Positions 33,030 to 42,079 of a DNA stretch of 64,000 nt are shown piece by piece (positions within the stretch are counted from its first letter, which is position 1; the number at the start of each line of letters is the position of its first letter). A program made the position numbers and the translations under genes. Location: the NCBI RefSeq assembly GCF_004348985.1, contig NZ_SMKW01000001.1, positions 186,001-250,000 on the forward strand, read 5' to 3'. The notes below the pieces were generated by a model. That model was given only the letters and a program-made list of their open reading frames with translations, had not been told where the DNA came from and made no database searches. The stretch comes from Saccharopolyspora elongata. GTDB lineage: Bacteria; Actinomycetota; Actinomycetes; Mycobacteriales; Pseudonocardiaceae.

Positions 33030-34832
33030 TCAGCGGCCCGCGGCGTAGCCCTGGGCTCCGCGGGCGTTCGCCGCCGCGCGCAGCAGGCCGGAGTCCGGGT
33101 CCCGCGAGACCGCCGACAGGCGGCCGAGCGCCCACGGCCCGGCGTCGAGCACGTCGTGGCCGCGGCGGCGGAGCTCGGCGAGGGTGTCGGCGCCGAGCCG
33201 CGACTCCGCGACGACCCGGCCGGGTTCCCAGGCGCGCGGGTAGAACGAGCCCGGGAACGCGCCGGTGTGCCAGGCCGGCGCGTCGATCGCCGCCTGCAGG
33301 TTCAGTCCACCGTGGACGTGCGCCAGCCAGAAGCACAACTGCCACTGGTCCTGCTGGTCGCCGCCGGGCGTGCCGAAGGCCATGGTCGGCACGCCGCCGC
33401 GCAGCGCCAGCGACGGGCTCAGCGTGATCCGAGGCCGCTTGCCCGGTGCCAGCGAGTTCGGCAGGCCCTCGTCCAGCCAGAACATCTGCGCCCGGCTGCC
33501 GAGGCAGAAGCCCAGTTCGGGGATGGTCGGCGAGGACTGCAGCCAACCGCCCGACGGCGTCGCCGAGATCAGGTTGCCCCACCGGTCGACCACGTCGATG
33601 TGCACCGTGTCGCCGCGGCTTTCGCCGGTCGGCGACACCGTGGGCTCGCCGATGCCGACGCCGCTCGGGTCCTTCTCGCCGTCCACGCCGCGCCCCTCGG
33701 CGACGTGCGCGGCCAGGATCGCGTCGCGACCGCCCGGCGAGCCGGGGCGCAGCTCCAGCGAGGCGCGGTCGCCGATCAGCGCTCGACGGGCGGCGGCGTA
33801 GTCGCGGGACACCAGGTCGGCGAGGACGCCGGGGTCGGCGGAGTCGCCGTACCAGGCCTCGCGGTCGGCGAAGGCGAGCTTGGCGGCCTCGACCGCGACG
33901 TGCACGGTGTCCGCGTCGGCGACGCCGTCGACGTAGTTGATCCGGTCGCCCTCCAGGAGGCGCAGCTGCTGCGCCAGCGCGGGGCCCTGGGACCAGATGC
34001 CGAACTTCGCCAGGGTCCAGTCGCCGGGGAGGTCGACGGTGAGCGGGGTTTCGTAGCCCGCCTCGAACTCCGCCATGTCCTGCGCGGTGATGACGCCCGC
34101 GTGGTCCCGCCCGGAGTTGTCCCGGTGCGGCGTGCGCACGAACTTCTCGACCGCCTCGGCGACGAAGCCGTGCGACCAGGCGCGGCGGGCCGCGTCGATC
34201 TGCGCCTCGCGGCCGGGCCCGGCAGCCTCGCCCTCCGCCAGCAGCCGCTCCCACGTGTCGGCCAGCACCGGGTTCTTGAGCACGCTGCCGGGCTTCGGCG
34301 CGGCGCCGTCGGTCAGCCAGAGCTGGGCCGAGCTGGGCCAGTGCTCGGTGAACATCGCGCGGACCGTGTCGATGGTCGTGCTGATCCGCTCCACGATCGG
34401 GAACCCGTCGCGGGCGTAGCCGATGGCGTACTTCAGCACCTCGCGCAGCGGCTTGGTGCCGTGATCGCGCAGCAACAGCAGCCAGCCGTCCCAGGCGCCC
34501 GGCACGGTGGTGGCCAGGAATCCGGTGCCGGGCACCAGGTCCAGGCCGAGCTCGTCGCGGTAGTGGCCGATGGTCGCCGCGGCGGGCGCCGGTCCCTGGC
34601 CGCAGAGCGCGCGGGGGCGCGGGTCGTCGGCGGTGGTGAACAGCGCGGGGACCTCGCCGCCCGGGCCGTTGAGGTGGGGTTCCACGACCTGCAGGACGAA
34701 CCCGGCGGCGACCGCGGCGTCGAAGGCGTTCCCGTCGGCCTCCAGCACCGCCATGCCCGCCGCGGAGGCGAGCCAGTGTGTGGAGGCGACCATCCCGTGC
34801 GTGCCGGCGAGTTCCGGGCGAGTCGTAAACAC
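33030..34832 (-). CDS. Gamma-glutamyltransferase family protein
   Basis: A 600-residue Ntn-hydrolase precursor. The autocatalytic cut would fall before Thr409 in RGDTVHIDVVD, giving a large chain and a 192-residue small chain, the expected split. DGNAFDAAVAAGFVL and NGPGGEVPALF are N-terminal landmarks, and TPSGGWLQSSP and PRITLSPSLAL follow the Thr. Unlike secreted GGTs it has no signal peptide, so it is probably cytosolic, closer to cephalosporin-acylase-like or amidohydrolase GGT relatives. The GTG start at 34832 is proposed because TTAAGGT lies 7 nt upstream (leaderless); an ATG eight codons earlier would begin upstream of that box. Confidence 0.85.
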   Translation of the reverse strand: MFTTRPELAGTHGMVASTHWLASAAGMAVLEADGNAFDAAVAAGFVLQVVEPHLNGPGGEVPALFTTADDPRPRALCGQGPAPAAATIGHYRDELGLDLVPGTGFLATTVPGAWDGWLLLLRDHGTKPLREVLKYAIGYARDGFPIVERISTTIDTVRAMFTEHWPSSAQLWLTDGAAPKPGSVLKNPVLADTWERLLAEGEAAGPGREAQIDAARRAWSHGFVAEAVEKFVRTPHRDNSGRDHAGVITAQDMAEFEAGYETPLTVDLPGDWTLAKFGIWSQGPALAQQLRLLEGDRINYVDGVADADTVHVAVEAAKLAFADREAWYGDSADPGVLADLVSRDYAAARRALIGDRASLELRPGSPGGRDAILAAHVAEGRGVDGEKDPSGVGIGEPTVSPTGESRGDTVHIDVVDRWGNLISATPSGGWLQSSPTIPELGFCLGSRAQMFWLDEGLPNSLAPGKRPRITLSPSLALRGGVPTMAFGTPGGDQQDQWQLCFWLAHVHGGLNLQAAIDAPAWHTGAFPGSFYPRAWEPGRVVAESRLGADTLAELRRRGHDVLDAGPWALGRLSAVSRDPDSGLLRAAANARGAQGYAAGR

Positions 34833-34839
34833 GTCAACC

Positions 34840-34846
34840 ACCTTAA
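34840..34846 (-). promoter_or_regulatory. -10 box TTAAGGT for the GGT gene
   Basis: On the minus strand TTAAGGT is followed by seven nucleotides (GGTTGAC) and then the GTG start. The layout predicts a leaderless transcript. Confidence 0.5.
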
Positions 34847-35015
34847 GCGGACGCAACCCGTCCGAGCGATAGCCGAAGCGAAAACATCCCCTGCGCCCAG
34901 CCCAAGCCGCCCCGAGGCCCGAGCCGACAGGAGGGCTCCCGATTTCGCCTGGGAGGTCGTTTCAGAATGCTCCGCCCGGCTGATCCCGACGGCGCCCGGT
35001 TCCCGACACCGGCGG

Positions 35016-35074
35016 CGGTTTCGCGCGAAACCGCCAAGCGGCCCCACGTGAAGCGCCGGTTTCGCGCGAAACCG
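35016..35074. repeat. Paired palindromes, family B locus 3
   Basis: Two identical perfect copies of CGGTTTCGCGCGAAACCG at 35016-35033 and 35057-35074; centres 41 nt apart. They lie between two genes of the same direction. Confidence 0.92.
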
Positions 35075-35151
35075 TCGCCCTACGCCTCAGCCGGCCACGC
35101 CCCCACGTGCCCGCGCACCATTCTGGATCGACGTCTGGAACCGGGAGGCGC

Positions 35152-36471
35152 TCAGGCGGGCGTGCCCGCGACCGGGGTTCGGCCGACGCCTCGCCAGGAC
35201 AGGCCCGCGCGGCGCAGGACGTCCGGGTCGAGGTGGTTCCGGGTGTCGACCACCACCGGGCCGCGCAGTGCCTCGGCCACGCGGTTCCAGTCCAGCGTCC
35301 GGAACTCCTGCCACTCCGTCAGCAGCACCAGCGCCGCGGCTTCCTTCGCCGCCTGGTACGGGTCGTCCACCAGCTCCACCTCCGGCGGCAGCGCCTGCTC
35401 GTCGCCGCGCAGCCCCGGGTCGTAGGCGACCAGCTCCGCGCCGCGCTCCGCCAGCAGCCGCGCCACCTCCAGCGCCGGCGAATCGCGCAGGTCGTCGGTG
35501 CCGGCCTTGAACGTCAGGCCCAGCAGCCCGAGCCGCACCCCGTCGAGGGAGCCGCCGCAGGCGTCGGCGACCTTCGCCACCATCCGCTCGCGCTGCCGGG
35601 TGTTGGACGAGATGGTCGCCTGCAGCAGCGGGAAGTCGAAGTCCACGGCCTCCGCCACCTGCAGCAGCGCCGCGGTGTCCTTCGGCAGGCACGAACCGCC
35701 CCAGCCCGGCCCCGGCTGCAGGAACGACTGCCCGATCCGGCGGTCGTAGCCCATTCCCTCGGTGACGTCCGAGATGTCCGCGCCCAGCCGCTCGCAGAGC
35801 TCCGCGATCGCGTTCACGTACGAGAGCTTGGTCGCCAGGAAGCAGTTCGCCGCGTACTTCACCATCTCCGCGCTCGCGGCGTCCGTGAGCACCGTCGGGG
35901 CGCCGAGCCGCGCGTACAGGGCGGCCACCCGCTCGGCCGCGTCCTGGGTGTCCGAGCCGACCACGATGCGGTCCGGGTTCAGGAAGTCGTGCACCGCCGA
36001 GCCCTCGCGCAGGAACTCCGGGTTGCTGACCACCGCGACGTCCTCGCGGCCGACCAGCTCGCGCAGCCGCGCCGACGTGCCCACCGGCACCGTCGACTTC
36101 GTGACCAGCACGCATCCCGCGGGCAGCAGCTCGCGCACCTCGTGCGCCACCGCCTCCACGACGGCCAGGTCCGCCTTGCCGCCGGCCCCCATCGGCGTCG
36201 GCACGCACAGGAAGACCACCTCGGCCTCGGCGACGGCGGCCGCCGAACCGACCACGAACTCCAGGCGCCCGGCCGCGATGCCCTCCTGCACCAGCTCGGC
36301 CAGCCCGGGCTCGTGGATCCGCACTTCGCCGCGGGAGAGCTGCTCGACCTTCGCGGCGTTCACGTCGCTGCACACCACCCGGTGCCCCAGCGACGCCAGG
36401 CACGCGCCGGTCGTCAAGCCGACGTACCCGGTGCCAACAACGACGATTCGACGGGCGAACACAGTCCCCAC
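35152..36471 (-). CDS. ugd: UDP-glucose 6-dehydrogenase
   Basis: A 439-residue enzyme oxidising UDP-glucose to UDP-glucuronate with NAD+. The N-terminal Rossmann motif VVGTGYVGLTTGACLA, the VPTPMG and STVPVGT segments, NPEFLREG, the catalytic cysteine in GWGGSCLPKD, and LGLTFKAGTDDLRDSPA all match. The GTG start at 36471 is the longest reasonable; a second GTG three codons in is possible. The product is a precursor of uronic-acid-containing surface glycans, which would fit the glycosyltransferase fusion elsewhere in the window. Confidence 0.95.
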   Translation of the reverse strand: MGTVFARRIVVVGTGYVGLTTGACLASLGHRVVCSDVNAAKVEQLSRGEVRIHEPGLAELVQEGIAAGRLEFVVGSAAAVAEAEVVFLCVPTPMGAGGKADLAVVEAVAHEVRELLPAGCVLVTKSTVPVGTSARLRELVGREDVAVVSNPEFLREGSAVHDFLNPDRIVVGSDTQDAAERVAALYARLGAPTVLTDAASAEMVKYAANCFLATKLSYVNAIAELCERLGADISDVTEGMGYDRRIGQSFLQPGPGWGGSCLPKDTAALLQVAEAVDFDFPLLQATISSNTRQRERMVAKVADACGGSLDGVRLGLLGLTFKAGTDDLRDSPALEVARLLAERGAELVAYDPGLRGDEQALPPEVELVDDPYQAAKEAAALVLLTEWQEFRTLDWNRVAEALRGPVVVDTRNHLDPDVLRRAGLSWRGVGRTPVAGTPA

Positions 36472-36604
36472 ACCCCTTCACCTCGCACGACCGTTCGGTC
36501 GTGGCCCCCTTGGGCATCGTGGCACATCGCCCGCACAGCGGAACCTGCATCGCCAAACGTTCACGCGCCGTACGTCCTGCGTGACGCGCCGGTGAACCGG
36601 CGTT

Positions 36605-36618
36605 TAGGCTCACCGGCC
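36605..36618 (+). promoter_or_regulatory. -10 TAGGCT, leaderless promoter of the aldo/keto reductase gene
   Basis: TAGGCT at 36605-36610 is 8 nt before the GTG, and GTGACG (36581-36586) is spaced 18 nt from it as a -35 box. Confidence 0.55.
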
Positions 36619-37581
36619 GTGGAGCAGCGACGTTTGGGCGAGTCCGGTCTGGTGGTCAGCGCGGTCGGTCTGGGTTGCAACAACCTCGGCCGCCCCGGCA
36701 CGGCCACCGAATCCCTGTCCGGTGTTCGAGCCGTGGTGGACGCCGCGCTCGACGCCGGGATCACCTTCTTCGACGTGGCCGACGTGTACGGCTCGCCCCG
36801 CGGGCGCAGCGAGGAGCTGCTCGGGCAGGCGCTGTCCGGCCGCCGCGAGCACGCGATCATCGCCACCAAGTTCGGCATGGACATGCAGGGCGGCAACGGG
36901 CCCGACTTCGCGGCGCGCGGTTCCCGCCGCTACGTGCGGCGCGCCGTCGAGTCGTCGCTGCGGCGGCTGGGCACCGACTGGATCGACCTGTACCAGCTGC
37001 ACCGGCCGGACCGGCTGACGCCGATCGACGAAACCCTCTCGGTGCTGGACGACCTGGTGCGCGAGGGCAAGATCCGCTACGTCGGGCACTGCAATCTCGC
37101 GGGCTGGGAGCTCGCCGACACGTCGTGGACGGCGTCCTCGGCCGGGCTGGCCGCGCCGGTGTCGGCGCAGAACCACTACTCGCTGCTGGCGCGCGAGGCC
37201 GAACGCGAGGTCGTGCCGGCCTGCAAGCGGTTCGGCGTCGGGATCATCCCGTACTTCCCACTGGCCAACGGGCTGCTGACCGGCAAGTACCGGCAGGACC
37301 AGGAGCCGCCGGAGGGCAGCCGGTTGGCGAACCGGAACCAGATGCTCGCCGACGCCCCGTGGGAGCGCATCGAGCAGCTGCGCGCCTTCGCGGAGGAGCG
37401 CGGCATCCCGATGACCGCGGTGGCGGTCGGCTGGCTGGCCGCGCAGGAGGTGGTGGGCTCGGTGATCACCGGCGCCACCACGCCGGAGCAGGTGCAGGCG
37501 AACGCGGTGGCGGGCGCCTGGCGCCCCACCCAGGCCGACCTGGACGCCATCGACGCGATCTGCCCGCCCACCGAGCGCTAG
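36619..37581 (+). CDS. Aldo/keto reductase
   Basis: A 320-residue NADPH-dependent (alpha/beta)8 oxidoreductase. The catalytic set is visible: Asp in FFDVADVYGS with Tyr, Lys in IIATKFGMD, and His in DLYQLHRPD; NADP-binding residues are in the SVITGATTPEQVQANA segment. It resembles the YghZ/Tas-like group that reduces aldehydes. The GTG start is at the expected position of a leaderless transcript. It is divergent from ugd. Confidence 0.92.
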   Translation: MEQRRLGESGLVVSAVGLGCNNLGRPGTATESLSGVRAVVDAALDAGITFFDVADVYGSPRGRSEELLGQALSGRREHAIIATKFGMDMQGGNGPDFAARGSRRYVRRAVESSLRRLGTDWIDLYQLHRPDRLTPIDETLSVLDDLVREGKIRYVGHCNLAGWELADTSWTASSAGLAAPVSAQNHYSLLAREAEREVVPACKRFGVGIIPYFPLANGLLTGKYRQDQEPPEGSRLANRNQMLADAPWERIEQLRAFAEERGIPMTAVAVGWLAAQEVVGSVITGATTPEQVQANAVAGAWRPTQADLDAIDAICPPTER

Positions 37582-37630
37582 GCCCGGGGTAGCGCTCCGT
37601 CACCACCGTCGTCGTTTCCGCAGGTGGCGT

Positions 37631-37688
37631 CCGATTTCGCGAGAAGCCGACCGTCGCCGGGTGAACGTCGATTTCTCGCGGAATCGCG
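37631..37688. repeat. Degenerate paired palindromes, family B locus 4
   Basis: CCGATTTCGCGAGAAGCCG (37632-37650) and CGATTTCTCGCGGAATCG (37669-37686). Each is an imperfect palindrome, and the two are near complements of one another, so they can also form one long hairpin. Spacing of centres is about 38 nt, as in the intact loci. Confidence 0.6.
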
Positions 37689-37809
37689 CTCCAGCCACGG
37701 CTTCGCGGGTCTTCGGACACCGTCGGTGATCGGCTTTTCGCTCGGACGGACCCGAGAATCGCACCGGTGGCAGACGCGGCGGCCCTGGCCAGCGGACCAG
37801 GCTCTGAAC

Positions 37810-37932
37810 ATGGAGCTGATCGGGATCGCCACACTGTTCGCCGGCCTCGCGTTGCTGGCCGCGCTGCCGCTGGTCGCGCTGCTGGCGTTCGTCGAGATGA
37901 CTTCGCAACGACGGGTACGCCGCCATCACTGA
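37810..37932 (+). CDS. Possible 40-residue membrane peptide
   Basis: MELIGIATLFAGLALLAALP starts a single helix of about 25 residues, then EMTSQRRVRRHH. The one-helix, basic-tail plan is that of small membrane proteins, and codon use is GC-biased at third positions. No strong ribosome-binding site is seen, so the call is tentative. It lies alone in the gap before the SDR gene. Confidence 0.35.
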   Translation: MELIGIATLFAGLALLAALPLVALLAFVEMTSQRRVRRHH

Positions 37933-38036
37933 GCGCGGGTTCGCCGCCTGTCCGTTCCGCGTCAGGTGCTGGGCACGACCGTTCCCAGGTGTTAGACATG
38001 CCGGGACACCAGCAACGAACGCAAAGGAACGAGCAG

Positions 38037-38795
38037 ATGCTGATCACCGACACCGCGGCGATCGTCACCGGCGGGGCTTCCGGCCTTGGCGCGGCCACCG
38101 CACGAGCGCTCGCGTCGCGCGGCGCGCAGGTCTTCGCGGTTGACTTGCCGGACTCGGTGGCCAACGCGCCGGTCGTTGACGGGGTCACCTACACGGCCGC
38201 CGACGTCACCGACGCGGACCAGGTGCAGACCGCCGTCGACCAGGCGGCCGGCGCCGGGGTTCCGCTGCGGATCGTGGTGAACTGCGCGGGCATCGGGCCG
38301 TCGGCGCGGATCGTCGGCCGCAAGGGCCCGCACGACTTCGACCTGTTCCGCAAGGTCATCGAGATCAACCTGATCGGCACCTTCAACGTGCTGCGGCTGG
38401 CCGCCGCGGCGATCGGCCGGACCGACCCCGGCGAGCACGGCCAGCGCGGAGTGGTGATCAACACCGCCTCCGTCGCCGCCTTCGACGGGCAGATCGGCCA
38501 GGCCGCGTACTCGGCGTCCAAGGGCGGCGTGGCGAGCCTGACGCTGCCGGCCGCGCGCGACCTGGCGTCGTCGGGCATCCGGGTCATGACCATCGCGCCG
38601 GGCATCGTGGACACGCCGATGCTGGCGACCATCAGCGAGGAGTTCCGCACCGGGCTGGCCGAGAGCGTGCCGTTCCCGAAGCGGCTGGCCACGCCGGAGG
38701 ACTTCGCGAAGCTCGCGCTGGACATCGTCGAGCACGACTACCTCAACGGCGAGGTCATCCGGATGGACGGCGCTCTGCGGATGGCGCCGCGGTAA
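38037..38795 (+). CDS. Short-chain dehydrogenase/reductase, HSD10-like
   Basis: A 252-residue SDR. TGGASGLGAATARAL binds NAD; NCAG, the catalytic Ser in VINTASVAAFDGQ, and Tyr/Lys in YSASKGG are present, as is APGIVDTPML. The insertion IGRTDPGEHGQRGV is characteristic of the 3-hydroxyacyl-CoA dehydrogenase type II/HSD10 subgroup, which acts in fatty or branched-chain acid oxidation. AAAGGA lies about 9 nt before the ATG. Confidence 0.9.
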   Translation: MLITDTAAIVTGGASGLGAATARALASRGAQVFAVDLPDSVANAPVVDGVTYTAADVTDADQVQTAVDQAAGAGVPLRIVVNCAGIGPSARIVGRKGPHDFDLFRKVIEINLIGTFNVLRLAAAAIGRTDPGEHGQRGVVINTASVAAFDGQIGQAAYSASKGGVASLTLPAARDLASSGIRVMTIAPGIVDTPMLATISEEFRTGLAESVPFPKRLATPEDFAKLALDIVEHDYLNGEVIRMDGALRMAPR

Positions 38796-38812
38796 CGACC
38801 GGGTGATTGTGG

Positions 38813-38872
38813 CGTTTTCGCGCGAAAACGGCGCTCCCCACGCCTGCCGGGTGCCGTTTTCGCGCGAAAACG
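38813..38872. repeat. Paired palindromes, family B locus 5
   Basis: Two perfect copies of CGTTTTCGCGCGAAAACG at 38813-38830 and 38855-38872; centres 42 nt apart. They lie between two genes of the same direction (SDR and alcohol dehydrogenase). Confidence 0.92.
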
Positions 38873-38963
38873 GCGCCCGCTCCACACGGTCGGGAGGTGC
38901 GTCGGAAAGCGATCCACCGGAGGATGAGCACCGGTTCAGGTGAACGCCGAAGGGAGCTCGATC

Positions 38964-40010
38964 ATGGGCGCGGTCATGAAAGCCGTGCAGTACCAGCAGG
39001 TCGGGGCGGCGCCGGTGGTCGTCGAGGTCCCGAAGCCCGAGCCGGGCCCCGGGCAGGTGCTGCTGAAGGTGACCGCCGCCGGGATGTGCCACTCCGACAT
39101 CGGGGTGATGAGCTGGCCCGCCGACAAGCTGCCGTTCGAGCTGCCGCTCACCCTCGGGCACGAAGGCGTCGGCACCGTCGCCGAGCTCGGGTCGGGCGTG
39201 CGGGGCGTCGCCGAGGGCGACTCCGTCGCGGTGTACGGGCCGTGGGGCTGCGGGGTGTGCTGGAAGTGCGCGCAGGGCAAGGAGAACTACTGCACCCGCG
39301 CCGCCGAGCTGGGCATCCGCCCGCCCGGCCTCGGCAGTCCCGGCGCGATGGCCGAGTACCTGTTGGTGAACGACGTCCGGCACCTGGTCCCGGTGGACGG
39401 GCTGGACCCGGTGCAGGCCGCGCCGCTGACCGACGCCGGGCTCACCCCGTACCACGCGATCAAGCGATCGCTGCCGAAGCTGGTCGGCGGCAGCACCGCG
39501 GTGGTCATCGGCGCCGGCGGCCTCGGGCACCTCGCGGTGCAGATCCTGCGCGCCACCACCGGGGCGCGGGTGATCGCGCTGGACGTGGCCGACGACAAGC
39601 TGGCGCTCGCCCGCGAGGTCGGCGCGCACGACGTGGCCCGCTCGGACGAGAACGCGGCGCAGAGCGTGCGCGAGCTGACCGGCGGGTTGGGCGCGGACGT
39701 GGTGCTGGACTTCGTCGGCATCGCGCCGACGGTGCAGATCGCGGCGCAGTCGGTCGCGGTGGAAGGCGACATCACCATCGTCGGGATCGCCGGAGCACCG
39801 CTGCCGGTCGGTTTCGGCCTGCTGCCGCACGAGGTTTCGGTGGCGTCGCCGTACTGGGGCTCCCGCGCGGAGCTGATCGAGGTCTTCGACCTGGCGCGGC
39901 AGGGCGCGCTGCGGGCGCACGTGGAGACCTTCGGCCTCGACGAGACGCCGGAGGTCTACGAGCGCTTCCACCACGGCCAGATCAAGGGCCGAGCGGTCAT
40001 CGTCCCGTAA
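38964..40010 (+). CDS. Zinc-dependent NAD+ alcohol dehydrogenase
   Basis: A 348-residue medium-chain dehydrogenase. Catalytic zinc ligands are in AAGMCHSDIG and TLGHEGVG; the structural-zinc cluster is CGVCWKCAQGKENYC with four cysteines; GAGGLGHLAVQI binds NAD. It resembles secondary-alcohol/aryl ADHs of Rhodococcus type. The ATG has GAAGGGAG upstream and is preferred to the downstream ATG five codons later. It is preceded by family B palindromes and ended by two hairpins. Confidence 0.92.
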   Translation: MGAVMKAVQYQQVGAAPVVVEVPKPEPGPGQVLLKVTAAGMCHSDIGVMSWPADKLPFELPLTLGHEGVGTVAELGSGVRGVAEGDSVAVYGPWGCGVCWKCAQGKENYCTRAAELGIRPPGLGSPGAMAEYLLVNDVRHLVPVDGLDPVQAAPLTDAGLTPYHAIKRSLPKLVGGSTAVVIGAGGLGHLAVQILRATTGARVIALDVADDKLALAREVGAHDVARSDENAAQSVRELTGGLGADVVLDFVGIAPTVQIAAQSVAVEGDITIVGIAGAPLPVGFGLLPHEVSVASPYWGSRAELIEVFDLARQGALRAHVETFGLDETPEVYERFHHGQIKGRAVIVP

Positions 40011-40018
40011 CCCTGGGA

Positions 40019-40062
40019 CCGTGTGTGTTTTGCGCTGCTATAGCAACACAAAACACACACGG
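40019..40062. repeat. Long hairpin with GCTGCTATAGCAAC loop, family C copy 2
   Basis: CCGTGTGTGTTTTG pairs with CAAAACACACACGG around CGCTGCTATAGCAACA, starting 8 nt after the alcohol dehydrogenase stop. Probably terminates that gene. Confidence 0.8.
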
Positions 40063-40114
40063 ATGCCCCTCCGCATCAACCGATCCGATCGTTGGCGAGC
40101 GCGAGCAGAAAAGA

Positions 40115-40150
40115 CGGGTGCCCCGAACCGGTTTCGGTTCGGGGCACCCG
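40115..40150. terminator. Strong hairpin ending the amidase gene
   Basis: CGGGTGCCCCGAACC and GGTTCGGGGCACCCG form a perfect 15-bp stem around GGTTTC, 14 nt after the amidase stop on the minus strand. Confidence 0.8.
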
Positions 40151-40163
40151 TGCGCGTTGCGCG

Positions 40164-41912
40164 TCAGTACGGCCGGTCGGTGACGTTGCCGGTCGCGGCA
40201 TCCCAGACGACGTAACCGTGCTGGAAGTCGCTGCGGCGCCCACCCGGGACCGCGTACTCGTCGCTGGTCGGGTAGCCCAGGTACGACCGCTCCCAGCCCA
40301 CCTGCGCCCAGCGGTCCTTGATCGCCCCGCGGATCTCGTGCGCGCCGGTGCCCGGCGTCCAGTAGACCGAGCCGTTCGAGCGGTCGAAGTGGTTGTAGCG
40401 CCCCACCCCGTCGGGCGTGCCCAGCTCGTCGGTGCGCGGGTAGCCCAGCGGGCCGTTCTCCCACCCGAGCTGCGCCCACTTCGCCTTGATGAGGCCCCGG
40501 ATCTCGTGCGCCCCGGTCCAAGGCGTCCAGTAGATGGAGCCGTCGGCACCGGCGAAGTGGTTGTAACGACCGGAACCGTCCGGTGTGGACAGTTCGTCGG
40601 TGCGCGGGTAGCCCAGCGCCCCGGCCTCCGCGCCGTGCTCACGCCACTTGTCCCGGATCATGCCCTCGATCAGCGACGCCTCGGTTGCCGGGGACCAGTA
40701 CGCGGACTTGGCTCCGCGCGCGAACGCGGTCTGGCGCCCGCCGTCGGCGGCATCCTGCTCCAGCTCGTAGGCGCCGCCCAGCGGGCCCGCGTCGGCGCCG
40801 GCGGCCTGCCACTTCTGGTAGATCGCGCCCGCGGTCCAGTCGCCCATCAGCTCGGCCACCCGCTGCCGCAGCGCCGGGAGTTCCTGGTAGGCCAGGTCGC
40901 CGGGGCATTCGGTGTAGCCGACGTCGCGGTGGCCGTGGATCACCGGCAGGGTCACCGCGGTCCCGAGCGGGTACTTCGCGGACGATCCCCCGTAGCCGGA
41001 CACCATCGTGACCTCGCCGAGCGGATCGCGGTAGTTGCCGGCGAGCTTCCACGCCAGGACCTGCGCCACGGATTCGAGCTGCGTCGCGCTCGGCGCCACC
41101 GAGGTGAACTCGCCGAGCATCGACACGCCGACCGTGTCCTTGTTGAAGCCCTGCGCGTGCGCGCCCCACACCGGGAGTTCCAGGCCGCCGTAGCGCCCTT
41201 CGAAGACCTGCCCGAACTTGTCGACCAGCACGTTGTAGCCGATGTCGCACCACTGCAGTTCGCTCGCGTGGTAGGCGTAGATGCCGCGCACGATGCGCGC
41301 GGAGTCGGCCGCGGTGTAGTCGTTGCTGCCCGCGGTGTGGTGGACGATCGCGGCCTTGACCGTGTCGCCGTACTCGACGCCGACGCCCTGCTGCTGGAAG
41401 CACTGGGTGCGCAGCGATTCGTCGGCGCCCCATTCGGCGCGGCTGATCGCGGTGGGCTTCGCGGCGGTGCTCGCGGCCTGCGCGGTCCCGGGGTCGATCA
41501 GCAGCACGGACACGGTTTTCGCGTCGACCGGGGCGCCGTCGGATTCGGCGCGCACCCGGATCGCGGTCGAGTCGCCGAGCCAGGCCGCTTCGCTCGCCTG
41601 GTTCTTGCCCGGTCGGCCGCGGTCCTGGCCGTCCACGGCGGGCAGCCGCAGCCACTCGCCCCAGGTGCCGTCGAGGTGCTGCGCCTGCACCTCGACGAGG
41701 TCCGGGTTCTTGCCGTTCCACCGCAGGGCGGCCATCGCGAACGGCTTGGACCGGCGGATCTCCCGCCCCTTGCCGGGGACTTCAGGTGCGGCGTCGGCGA
41801 GCGGCACGCGCTCGACGGACACCTTCTTCGACGGCGGCGCGGCGGTTGCGGACGGCGCTGCGGCACCCGCGGTCAGGACCACGATCAGCGCAGCAAGACA
41901 TCGACGAATCAC
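40164..41912 (-). CDS. Secreted N-acetylmuramoyl-L-alanine amidase with LGFP repeats
   Basis: A 582-residue exported wall hydrolase. A signal peptide ([22 protein letters not shown]) is followed by a linker domain, then a PGRP/amidase_2 domain: zinc His in [30 protein letters not shown], and [15 protein letters not shown] with the second His and Cys ligands. The C-terminal 240 residues hold about five LGFP-type repeats (for instance [30 protein letters not shown]), which anchor proteins to the actinomycete wall. It cuts the stem peptide from muramic acid. Confidence 0.93.
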   Translation of the reverse strand: MIRRCLAALIVVLTAGAAAPSATAAPPSKKVSVERVPLADAAPEVPGKGREIRRSKPFAMAALRWNGKNPDLVEVQAQHLDGTWGEWLRLPAVDGQDRGRPGKNQASEAAWLGDSTAIRVRAESDGAPVDAKTVSVLLIDPGTAQAASTAAKPTAISRAEWGADESLRTQCFQQQGVGVEYGDTVKAAIVHHTAGSNDYTAADSARIVRGIYAYHASELQWCDIGYNVLVDKFGQVFEGRYGGLELPVWGAHAQGFNKDTVGVSMLGEFTSVAPSATQLESVAQVLAWKLAGNYRDPLGEVTMVSGYGGSSAKYPLGTAVTLPVIHGHRDVGYTECPGDLAYQELPALRQRVAELMGDWTAGAIYQKWQAAGADAGPLGGAYELEQDAADGGRQTAFARGAKSAYWSPATEASLIEGMIRDKWREHGAEAGALGYPRTDELSTPDGSGRYNHFAGADGSIYWTPWTGAHEIRGLIKAKWAQLGWENGPLGYPRTDELGTPDGVGRYNHFDRSNGSVYWTPGTGAHEIRGAIKDRWAQVGWERSYLGYPTSDEYAVPGGRRSDFQHGYVVWDAATGNVTDRPY

Positions 41913-42079
41913 GCTACTCCCTTACCGAACGATCACGAACGGTCGCGGGGGGAAGCGGCGACCACGGAGATATTAACCCGATCAGACGAAAAAGCTAGTC
42001 CACAATGGTCACTGATAGTGCCAACTTCCCGCGGCGAACAGAGATCACCGCTCGCCGCGCCGGACGGCCGGCACAGTCG

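Larger units (their letters stand above)
34833..35151. other. 319-nt gap between ugd and the gamma-glutamyltransferase gene
   Basis: Both flanking genes run leftward. Next to the GGT start lies its promoter; in the middle the paired palindromes at 35016-35074; no gene or other clear signal is seen. Confidence 0.5.

Noticed and set aside
40164-40900. Tandem repeats in the amidase gene considered as a DNA repeat array
   Set aside because: They are LGFP protein repeats, with codon-level divergence, so a protein-level explanation suffices.
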